From Planctomycetaceae bacterium (lineage in GTDB: Bacteria > Planctomycetota > Planctomycetia > Pirellulales > UBA1268), in assembly GCA_002862165.1 (NCBI GenBank), contig PKCL01000281.1, forward strand, positions 1 to 7,587: 7,587 nt of DNA, in the 5' to 3' direction. The translations under genes were made by a program, and so were the position numbers. The notes below the pieces were generated by a model, which ran no database searches, was not told the DNA's origin, and was given only the letters and a program-made list of their open reading frames with translations. This document shows positions 1 to 6,070 of this stretch, in pieces; the first letter of the stretch is position 1, and the number at the start of each line of letters is the position of its first letter.

Positions 1-1301
1 GATGGCAACCGAAAATTAAAAGCTGCAACCTCTGGCTTCTTCACTCGCCCATCTTGATAGTGATGCGTCTTCCACTCTACCGGCCCCTGACTGGAAAATG
101 GTGTTCTTGATAAATCACGCTGCACACCTGCAGCAGCAAACACCGCAAAAGGAATGTCTTGTGGAATGGGCATTTGCGATGGAACTGGTTTGTACTGAGG
201 TGATTCCTCGGATGCGTAATTTCCTGCACCCGATACAAGATGGACACCACAGAGGGAGGCATGCTCACACGCTTTTCTCCAGTGTGATCGATACTCACCT
301 AGATTTGCTCGTGAGAAACTCATGCTATACGTGTCGGCATCGTGTTCGATTGCCCACTCTAAAGCTTGTTCAAAACATTGACCTGCAAGCACACCCGCCC
401 ACCGAGCATCCGGCGCAATACCAAACTGTCGAGCAGGCATTCCTGCTGTGCGACCACAGATAATGGCAGCACACTGATGACCATGGAGAAGTTTTCTATC
501 AATTGTGTTTATGTCATCTGACCCGCGTCGCAGCAAATCACCAGTTTGACGGTCAAAGTCAAAGCCATGCAGATCATCAATGAGGCCATTGTCATCATCA
601 TCGAGTCCATTGGCTTGTTCCTGTTGATTCCGATATCGGGTTGAAAGAATAGTCGGTGACATAACAAAATTGCCATCATGAATGACATTAAGCACGCCTG
701 CCCCTGTTGCGTTATATAAACTCCAAGCCTTATCAGCACAGAGTGCTTTGATATACCACGCAGGGGTCACGTCATCTAACTGAAATGGTACCGATTCATC
801 TTCGTGTTCTGGTTGCACATTTTTTATAATTGGAGTGTTTCTCTTGCGGACAGGACCGACAAAGAAAAGACATCGCACACCGGGAATTTGTTGGATTGCC
901 TCGACGCCATTCTTATCTGTCGTACAGGTAAAACCATTCACAATCCAATGATATGTAACGTCTTGAATGACGTCGGATGCTTTGAGCGCCTTGAGAGCCG
1001 GACCAGCTTTTTCGACAGCCAATTGATTGGCCTCTTTCAGAACGTTTCGGACATCGATCCGAAGAGCCCGACGTCCTGTATCATGCAATGACGCCATCCG
1101 CCGCTGATACGCAAGGCCGTCACCGAGTAACTGCTGCTCAAACCATGCTGTGACTTGAAAGCTTTCAAGACGGTGTTTGTTTACTCGGGGATCAACCCAG
1201 CACCCGTGTCCAGGAATCGTTTCAAGTGTGAGTTCATGTGCGGTGCTACTTGATGCGTGGGCAAACAAGATCAGCGAGTACACAAATAGTATGTATCTCA
1301 T
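1..1301 (-). CDS. Secreted S8 subtilisin-like serine peptidase, bacillopeptidase F-like (partial, C-terminus off the left edge)
   Basis: The frame is open from ATG at 1301 to the window edge, giving 433 residues. TAGGAG at 1317-1312 lies 10 nt before the ATG and supports this start. Residues 1-21 form a signal peptide (MRYILFVYSLILFAHA then a polar stretch). Residues about 40-150 look like an I9-type propeptide, with YHWIVNGF at 117-124 resembling the 'WIVNA' segment of bacillopeptidase F precursors. The peptidase domain follows. Visible S8 landmarks are an Asp-rich NGLDDDDNGLIDD segment, the His motif HGHQCA with H273, the oxyanion Asn in SGAGN (N361), and the TPFSSQGPV and KPEV (422-425) segments that normally precede the GTSxAxP Ser motif, which lies beyond the window. 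At the Asp motif the sequence reads VIHDG (206-210) where VIDTG is expected, so catalytic competence is uncertain. Predicted exported protease; substrate unknown. The lactonase gene ends 50 bp upstream on the same strand. Confidence 0.88.
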   Translation of the reverse strand, partial: MRYILFVYSLILFAHASSSTAHELTLETIPGHGCWVDPRVNKHRLESFQVTAWFEQQLLGDGLAYQRRMASLHDTGRRALRIDVRNVLKEANQLAVEKAGPALKALKASDVIQDVTYHWIVNGFTCTTDKNGVEAIQQIPGVRCLFFVGPVRKRNTPIIKNVQPEHEDESVPFQLDDVTPAWYIKALCADKAWSLYNATGAGVLNVIHDGNFVMSPTILSTRYRNQQEQANGLDDDDNGLIDDLHGFDFDRQTGDLLRRGSDDINTIDRKLLHGHQCAAIICGRTAGMPARQFGIAPDARWAGVLAGQCFEQALEWAIEHDADTYSMSFSRANLGEYRSHWRKACEHASLCGVHLVSGAGNYASEESPQYKPVPSQMPIPQDIPFAVFAAAGVQRDLSRTPFSSQGPVEWKTHHYQDGRVKKPEVAAFNFRLP

Positions 1302-1311
1302 TGGTATTCGA

Positions 1312-1317
1312 CTCCTA
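1312..1317 (-). promoter_or_regulatory. Ribosome binding site of the S8 peptidase gene
   Basis: TAGGAG read on the minus strand, 10 nt before the ATG at 1301. It fixes the start in front of a clear signal peptide and suggests independent translation after the upstream lactonase gene. Confidence 0.55.
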
Positions 1318-1351
1318 CGTCTCTCTCAGGCTTACCTAAAATACGGTGCCA

Positions 1352-2233
1352 TCAAATGCTTCCCTTATAAGGAACCACCGGAAAACCACGTGTCGAAAGA
1401 CCATCAATAACAAATACTTTTCCTGCATCAGGCTCTCTCAGAGTCTTGTGAAGTCCGGTTGTTACAAAGAGTCTGTCATAATGAGCACCGCCGAATGTAC
1501 ACGCAGTTGTTTCCACACACGGGAAAGAAATCTTTCTCACAATGCTTCCTGCTTGAGTATCAACTTGAATCACCGCACCACCATGACACATTGCAATCCA
1601 GAGATTCCCATCGACATCAATAGTCATCCCATCTGGTGACCCTTCGATACCTGCCGTTTCAATGTCAATAAGTTCCGTCGGCGTACCAATATTCCCGGTT
1701 GTGTTATCAAAAGTATACGCCAGCACTTTTTTTGTTGGTGTATCTATGTAATACATCAATGAAGCCGTTGCGTTCCAGCAGATTCCATTCGAGTTTGTCA
1801 CGTGATCAATTTTTTTATGGAGACACCCCTCATGATCCAGCATGTAGAGTGACGCGTCTCCCGTTTGCTTTGTAGTGCTCATTGTGCCGGCCCAGAACCG
1901 TCCCGAAGGATCGCACAAGCCATCATTGAATCGATTGTCAGGCTTTTTATGCGATTCAGGGTCTACAAGTAATTTTTTTTCAGCCCCTTGGAGGCAAAAA
2001 CTAAAAATGCCGGAATCGCCAGCGCACAACAAACTACCGTCACGTGTCGGTGCAACAGTGCCAATACGTTCACCAACGTCCCATACGTCCTCGTGTATTG
2101 GATCGAGACACAGACGAATGAGTGCGTGTCCTTCTATATCGACATAGAACAGCACATTATTCCAAAATCGTGGCCCCTCACCCCACCTGGAAACATGATT
2201 GCCAACAGGTTGTATGGAAACGCTATTACTCAT
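1352..2233 (-). CDS. SMP-30/gluconolactonase/LRE family protein (sugar lactonase)
   Basis: A 293-residue protein with the length and motif order of regucalcin/SMP-30 six-bladed beta-propeller lactonases. These are metal-dependent enzymes that hydrolyse aldonolactones such as gluconolactone. Visible motifs in order are WGEGPRFW (17-24, metal ligand E19), YVDI (30-33), RFNDGLCDPSGRFWAGTM (101-118), SNGICW (148-153, metal ligand N149), YYIDT, and SPDGMTIDVDGNLWIA (199-214, metal ligand D201). The presumed substrate-contact residues R101 and N103 are also present. All three ligands expected by comparison with regucalcin (Glu, Asn, Asp) are therefore seen. There is no signal peptide, so it is probably cytoplasmic. 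The ATG at 2233 has only a weak AGG about 5 nt upstream but sits at the usual N-terminus before WGEGP. The stop is TGA. It may be co-transcribed with the downstream peptidase gene. The exact lactone cannot be told from sequence. Confidence 0.9.
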   Translation of the reverse strand: MSNSVSIQPVGNHVSRWGEGPRFWNNVLFYVDIEGHALIRLCLDPIHEDVWDVGERIGTVAPTRDGSLLCAGDSGIFSFCLQGAEKKLLVDPESHKKPDNRFNDGLCDPSGRFWAGTMSTTKQTGDASLYMLDHEGCLHKKIDHVTNSNGICWNATASLMYYIDTPTKKVLAYTFDNTTGNIGTPTELIDIETAGIEGSPDGMTIDVDGNLWIAMCHGGAVIQVDTQAGSIVRKISFPCVETTACTFGGAHYDRLFVTTGLHKTLREPDAGKVFVIDGLSTRGFPVVPYKGSI

Positions 2234-2314
2234 ATGTACCTGCTACTCACATGCACCTGCGCGTCACTCGAAGACCTTAGTCATATTACGAGCACTCTTG
2301 AGACTCATAGTGAA

Positions 2315-2328
2315 GCCTTTCAAAAGGC
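2315..2328 (-). terminator. Small hairpin after the methyltransferase gene (weak terminator candidate)
   Basis: GCCTT and AAGGC form a 5-bp stem with a 4-nt loop, 20 nt beyond the methyltransferase stop. The T-rich flank (ATTTTG) is on the plus-strand side, whereas the minus-strand side has only TTCACT. It is therefore a poor terminator in the direction of the gene, and some read-through into the lactonase gene is plausible. Confidence 0.25.
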
Positions 2329-2348
2329 ATTTTGTACGTGAGCCATCT

Positions 2349-3176
2349 TCACTTTACAGCAACGATGTAGCACAACCAACTTGGGTAGCTTTCAGCCTGC
2401 TCAGCTTTGATCCAGTCACCTGTCTCTTCGCCGTCCTCGTCTTCTTCTTCCCAATAGACATATGACTTTGAGAAACCAGCTTCTTCGAGCAGTTCTCGAA
2501 CTTCTGCAATTGTCCAGAATCTCCAATTGTATTTAAAGGCATCTTGTAGTTTGCTGCCATCAGCAAATTTAAATGAAATTGAAAAATCTGCTTCGTGTGT
2601 CACAGGATTAAACTGAACCTGTTTCCAGTGATAGCTAAATCCTTTTTTCCCTTTTTTAATAACTTTTTTTTCAACCATATTTTCTGTGTAACAGTCACCG
2701 CCTCCCATCATGTCCATCACCATGATGCTCTGACGACTCATGTTCGATCTGGCAACACGGAAATATTCCAATAATTCATTTCGTGTTTTAAATAGCCAGA
2801 AAGAAAAGTTCTGTGCTGCCAAAACATCGACAGTCGGTCGTGTTTTATCTCGGACATCTTTCTCGAGTATGCGAACACGCGCAGCCTGCGCTGGCTGAAG
2901 CTTCGAAAGAATATGTTTCTCACCCCATGCTAAGGGCTCTGGATCCAGATCAACACCAAGAGATGTGCGCTGCCTACCAAGCTTTACCCATTCACAACAC
3001 ACTGAGAATGTCCCACAAAAATCTTCCCGTAGAGTTGTTGGTTTAACGTGGAACTCATCCTTGAATGCCTTATCAAAGAATTCAACTTCGTGCTCGGGAG
3101 ACTGGACTGACTTAAGATAACATTTGTATTTATCAGCCTTCTCAGCCAAAGATCGACGTTTTTTTTGAGCGCACAT
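2349..3176 (-). CDS. Class I SAM-dependent methyltransferase of unknown substrate
   Basis: A 275-residue protein with the Rossmann-type methyltransferase pattern. Motif I is LREDFCGTFSVCCEW (49-63), in which EDFCGT takes the place of the usual GxGxG SAM-binding loop. It is followed by GVDLDPEPLAWG (74-85), where D76 is the likely ribose-binding acidic residue. KDVRD (106-110) is the likely adenine-side Asp loop, and AAQNFSFWLF (120-129) is motif IV-like. The C-terminal half is mixed alpha/beta and ends in an acidic EEEDEDGEE stretch before a final strand (SWLCYIVAVK). The N-terminus is rich in Lys/Arg (MCAQKKRRSLAEKADKYKCY) and has no signal peptide, so the protein is probably cytosolic. The substrate (protein, small molecule or RNA) cannot be inferred. 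GAGG lies 14 nt before the ATG, a rather long spacing; the only nearer in-frame upstream ATG runs straight into a stop. It is the first gene of the leftward group. Confidence 0.85.
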   Translation of the reverse strand: MCAQKKRRSLAEKADKYKCYLKSVQSPEHEVEFFDKAFKDEFHVKPTTLREDFCGTFSVCCEWVKLGRQRTSLGVDLDPEPLAWGEKHILSKLQPAQAARVRILEKDVRDKTRPTVDVLAAQNFSFWLFKTRNELLEYFRVARSNMSRQSIMVMDMMGGGDCYTENMVEKKVIKKGKKGFSYHWKQVQFNPVTHEADFSISFKFADGSKLQDAFKYNWRFWTIAEVRELLEEAGFSKSYVYWEEEDEDGEETGDWIKAEQAESYPSWLCYIVAVK

Positions 3177-3344
3177 AGAAAAAAGTTTTACCTCATTCCA
3201 AAAAATAGCATCTACTGATTTTCACGGAACAACAAATGCCGTGAGCAGCCTGTCCTAAGATCGTACTTCCAATTCATAAGGAGTCAAAAAGGAGGTAGAC
3301 TCTCGTCAAATATTCTTCGTACCAACTGATTGACTCATCCTGAC
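3177..3344. other. Divergent intergenic region
   Basis: This 168-bp gap separates the leftward methyltransferase from the rightward hydrolase gene, so promoters for both should lie here. No convincing -35/-10 pair was recognised on either strand. Two Shine-Dalgarno-like stretches (ATAAGGAG at 3277-3284 and AAGGAGGT at 3289-3296) are not followed by a start codon at usable spacing. Confidence 0.5.
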
Positions 3345-4214
3345 ATGATCCTGCGAACCACTCTTGCTTTCGCTGCAGCAGCTCTGAGCCTTGGACATGC
3401 TGGAGCAGGTGATCTTGTGACCCCGCCAATGACTTACGAAGCACCAGCAGCAGGAAAGCGAGTCTGGTAGCAAGCCCCCGAATATCGTGACACTGACGTC
3501 TATCACTCGCTCTATCTCCCACAAAACTGGTTGCCCGGCAAGAACTATCCAGTGCTGGTGGAGTACACAGGCAACAAGTTTCCTCCAGGAAAAGGAAGCG
3601 GAGAGGTGAAAGATGCCAACCTTGGATACGGAATCAGCGGTGGCAGTAAATTTATCTGGGTTGTCATGCCCTTTATCGCCATGGATAAAGAACACAATGA
3701 AGTGACATGGTGGGGAGACCGGCAGTCAACAATTGACTACTGCAAACAAAATGTTCCTCGCATCTGCAAAGAGTTTGGTGGTGATCTGGAGAACCTACTA
3801 ATCTGTGGATTCTCTCGCGGGGCAATTGCAACCAGTTACATAGGGCTCGCTGACGATGAAGTCGCAAGGATCTGGAAGGCCGTCATAACGCATGATCATT
3901 TTGACGGTGCAAAACAATGGCCATATCCCGAAAGCAACCGCCAATCAGCGATCCACCGTCTCACACGATTACGAGGAAGGCCTGTCCTTGTATGTGGACA
4001 ACATGCAACAGGAGTGCGAAGGAAATTCCTTGGTGAACACATGGACCTTGCAGCGTTCACCTTCCTTGATATTCCAGTCAACAGCATATTCAATATCCCG
4101 GAGGGACCATATCTTCATTCACATACTGATTTATGGATGCATCGCCCGAGCATCTATCGTGATCAGGTCAGAACATGGATTCAAAAGGTTGTTGAAAATC
4201 ATTTTGAGAAATAG
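3345..4214 (+). pseudogene. Exported alpha/beta-hydrolase (esterase/peptidase-like) interrupted by an in-frame TAG
   Basis: The ATG at 3345 begins a signal peptide (MILRTTLAFAAAALSLGHAGA, cleavage near residue 21). The same frame runs to TAG at 4212-4214, 289 codons in all, but codon 42 (3468-3470) is TAG. Past it the sequence continues coherently: residues 43-61 lead into the first strand, followed by YPVLVEYTG (68-76), ANLGYGISGG (91-100), VTWWGD (120-125), the nucleophile elbow CGFSRGA (154-160, Ser157), THDHFDG (182-188), and a late HSHTDLW (258-264) holding the probable catalytic His. This is the fold order of secreted alpha/beta hydrolases related to prolyl-oligopeptidase/esterase-type enzymes; the substrate is unknown. 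No good Shine-Dalgarno precedes 3345. The only in-frame start candidate soon after the stop, TTG at 3531, lacks an RBS and would remove the signal peptide and first strand. The gene is most likely a recent nonsense-mutated pseudogene; a sequencing error or suppression is possible. No further lesions were seen. Confidence 0.75.
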
Positions 4215-4243
4215 AAAGCCTCTCAATGGACTTCATCTTTTCC

Positions 4244-4284
4244 CCGCCAAGGTACAAGATCCTCCCAGAACTTAGTCTTGGTGG
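4244..4284 (+). repeat. Inverted repeat downstream of the hydrolase gene
   Basis: CCGCCAAG (4244-4251) can pair with CTTGGTGG (4277-4284) over 8 bp with one G-U pair and a 25-nt loop. It starts 29 nt after the hydrolase stop. There is no T-tract after it, so a terminator role is only a guess. Confidence 0.25.
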
Positions 4285-4362
4285 AATAAGAAAAATGTCG
4301 CGTGCCGTCTGTTAACCTATATGCATCATCTCGCAATACGTGACGACCTCTTTCGCCAAACG

Positions 4363-4402
4363 ATACTCAATCCAGTAAAGCAATACTCAAGCCAGTAAAG
4401 CA
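4363..4402. repeat. 20-bp tandem direct repeat, two copies
   Basis: ATACTCAAKCCAGTAAAGCA occurs twice head to tail (4363-4382 and 4383-4402), the copies differing only at the ninth base (T versus G). It lies about 125 bp upstream of the fucosidase start and is outside any supported gene. It could be a slippage duplication or a paired protein-binding site. Confidence 0.7.
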
Positions 4403-4511
4403 GTCGCATGACGAAACCATCCATCCAATAACATTAGAAATAGTAAATAAAGAATTATCTGTTGGACTAGAGTTTCCAGAAAACATTTGGGCAGAACATT
4501 CTTTAAAACAT

Positions 4512-4518
4512 GGAAAGG
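4512..4518 (+). promoter_or_regulatory. Ribosome binding site of the fucosidase gene
   Basis: GGAAAGG lies 8 nt before the ATG at 4527 and supports that start, which opens directly into a signal peptide. Confidence 0.55.
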
Positions 4519-4526
4519 CTTTTCTT

Positions 4527-5972
4527 ATGATAAAGCGTTGTATTCTTTTCTCTTTGTTTTCAATTGTTCTCATATTTCCAAGTCTTGGACGGGCTGCTGA
4601 AAAAACCCCCTCCACAACCGAATCACTTCAGCAGAGAAACCTCCGCATGCAGTGGTGGCGCGAGGCGCGATTTGGCATGTTTGTTCACTGGGGTCTTTAT
4701 TCTGGGCTGGCAGGCACCTGGGAAGGTAAACCAGTAGCAACAAAAGGTGGCATGGAGTGGATACAACAACGTGTCAAAGCTGATACAGAAACATATGCTA
4801 AATATGCAATTCCTCTCTTTCAGCCAAAAGTAGATTTTGCCAGTCAGTGGGCTCAGATGGCGAAGAACGCGGGCTGCCGATATCTCGTCTTTACGACAAA
4901 ACATCATGACGGATTTGCACTCCATGATTCCAAGGTGAGTGATTTTGATGCAGGATCTGTACTCAATCGAGATCTTGTCAGAGAAATTGTTGATGCCTGC
5001 CAGAAAGAGGGATTACGTGTAGGGTTCTATCACTCCGTCATTGACTGGCACCATGATCAATATGCATACCTGTTGTCGCAAGAATTACCGTATCCACTCA
5101 AAGGACAGCCATACCCAAATGGCCATCGAGACCATACAAAATATATTCAGTTTCTTCATGACCAGGCAGAGGAACTCATGTCCGACTATGGCCACGTTGA
5201 TGTCGTGTGGTGGGACTACAGCTCAACAGATTTTCAAGGTGAAAGAGCATGGAAATCTTTTGAACTCATGGATAATGTCAGGAGAAAGCAGCCACATATC
5301 ATCATGAATAACCGTCTATTCAGAATTCCGGAGGCCGGCTTCAGCGGCATGGGAACCCATGCTGTCACAAATCAACTTGATCCTAAGTACGGTGACTTCA
5401 TTACTCCTGAACAGCACATTCCAGCTACCGGCCTCCCTGATCTCGACTGGGAAACGTGTATGACCATGAATACGACATGGGGGTTTAGTGAGCATGACCA
5501 TGCCTGGAAATCTGATGAGACACTCATTCGAAATCTCATCGATATCGCAAGTAAGGGTGGCAATTACTTGCTTAATATCGGACCCAAGGGAGATGGCAGT
5601 GTCCCCGAAGAAAGCATCAAGTCTCTGCAAGTCATCGGCGACTGGATGAAAACCAATGGTGCATCCATCTACGGTACAAAAGCCAGCCCATTTGAAAAAC
5701 TCAACTGGGGTCGCTGCTCACAAAAATCTCTGTCTGGAGAAAAAACACGCTTATATTTACACGTCTTTGATTGGCCTTCTGATGGCAAACTTGTCGTACC
5801 AGTCATGACGCAGACGGTACCGACTGCTCGGACACTTGCTGATGGTGACACTCTTCATGTAGCATCCAATGAAGAACAGGTCACAATTTTTGTTGGTGAT
5901 TCTATGCCTGATAAAATTGCCACTGTGATTGAACTTGATATTGAAGGGCTACCAAAAGTATCTCAACAATAA
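4527..5972 (+). CDS. Secreted alpha-L-fucosidase, glycoside hydrolase family 29
   Basis: A complete 481-residue protein. Residues 1-23 are a signal peptide (KR, then a hydrophobic core, cleavage near GRA-AEK), so it acts in the periplasm or outside the cell. The GH29 (beta/alpha)8 domain is clear: WWREARFGMFVHWG (43-56), YLVFTTKHHDGF (119-130), GFYHSVIDWHH (166-176), the nucleophile motif VDVVWWD (224-230) with Asp230 as predicted nucleophile, NNR (261-263), TPEQHIP (293-299) with Glu295, WETCMTMNTTWGF (308-320), and GGNYLLNIGPKGDG (344-357). A C-terminal beta-sandwich-like region (about 375-475) follows, as is usual in bacterial GH29 enzymes. The family removes terminal alpha-L-fucose with retention of configuration from fucosylated glycans. 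The length is normal and no lesion was seen. It is flanked by the broken hydrolase upstream and convergent with the alginate lyase downstream, so it may be a single-gene unit. Linkage preference and whether sulfated fucans are attacked cannot be told. Confidence 0.95.
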   Translation: MIKRCILFSLFSIVLIFPSLGRAAEKTPSTTESLQQRNLRMQWWREARFGMFVHWGLYSGLAGTWEGKPVATKGGMEWIQQRVKADTETYAKYAIPLFQPKVDFASQWAQMAKNAGCRYLVFTTKHHDGFALHDSKVSDFDAGSVLNRDLVREIVDACQKEGLRVGFYHSVIDWHHDQYAYLLSQELPYPLKGQPYPNGHRDHTKYIQFLHDQAEELMSDYGHVDVVWWDYSSTDFQGERAWKSFELMDNVRRKQPHIIMNNRLFRIPEAGFSGMGTHAVTNQLDPKYGDFITPEQHIPATGLPDLDWETCMTMNTTWGFSEHDHAWKSDETLIRNLIDIASKGGNYLLNIGPKGDGSVPEESIKSLQVIGDWMKTNGASIYGTKASPFEKLNWGRCSQKSLSGEKTRLYLHVFDWPSDGKLVVPVMTQTVPTARTLADGDTLHVASNEEQVTIFVGDSMPDKIATVIELDIEGLPKVSQQ

Positions 5973-6009
5973 GTTTAGGTTCTTGGAGAAGTCATAACTC
6001 TTTTCCATT

Positions 6010-6051
6010 GCCAATAATTTTGAAGTCCTGCAACACAAGGACTTGATTGGC
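6010..6051. terminator. Two-part hairpin between convergent genes (bidirectional terminator candidate)
   Basis: An inner perfect 7-bp stem AAGTCCT/AGGACTT (6023-6029 and 6038-6044) has an 8-nt loop. An outer 6-bp stem GCCAAT/ATTGGC (6010-6015 and 6046-6051) encloses it, separated by a 7-nt versus 1-nt internal loop. It is centred in the 98-bp gap between the fucosidase stop and the alginate-lyase stop, where a terminator serving both strands is expected. No strong T-tract follows on either strand. Confidence 0.5.
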
Positions 6052-6070
6052 TTAGAGAATATGTTCCCGC

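Larger units (their letters stand above)
4215..4526. other. 312-bp intergenic region between hydrolase and fucosidase genes
   Basis: No gene was recognised. It holds an imperfect inverted repeat just after the hydrolase stop, a 20-bp tandem duplication, and an A/T-rich stretch (about 4425-4465) where the fucosidase promoter may lie, although no clear -35/-10 pair was found. The fucosidase frame stays open upstream from its ATG back to a TGA at 4341, but with no ATG, GTG or TTG in that stretch, so an N-terminal extension is not supported. Confidence 0.5.

Noticed and set aside
98..463. 121-residue open frame on the plus strand
   Set aside because: It is antisense to the S8 peptidase domain, whose minus-strand frame has clear family motifs; the His/Cys-rich translation resembles no known protein.
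3289..3296. Strong Shine-Dalgarno match AAGGAGGT possibly marking a small gene
   Set aside because: No ATG, GTG or TTG follows at usable spacing, and the nearest supported start (3345) is about 49 nt away.
3468..3476. TAG followed by CAA as a programmed read-through signal
   Set aside because: UAG-CAA resembles the leaky plant-virus context only in its first codon; the next codon (GCC) does not fit, and that mechanism is not established in bacteria.
3306..3695. 129-residue open frame on the minus strand over the start of the hydrolase gene
   Set aside because: It is antisense to the signal peptide and first strands of the hydrolase, shows no recognisable domain, and has no context supporting translation.
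3531..4214. Hydrolase as an intact 227-residue gene starting with TTG at 3531
   Set aside because: The TTG lies within the protein core just before the YPVLVEYTG strand, has no RBS, and would drop the signal peptide that the upstream part of the same frame supplies. A broken longer gene explains more.
4367..4615. 82-residue minus-strand open frame across the fucosidase start
   Set aside because: It overlaps the fucosidase RBS and signal peptide region in antisense and has no recognisable motif.
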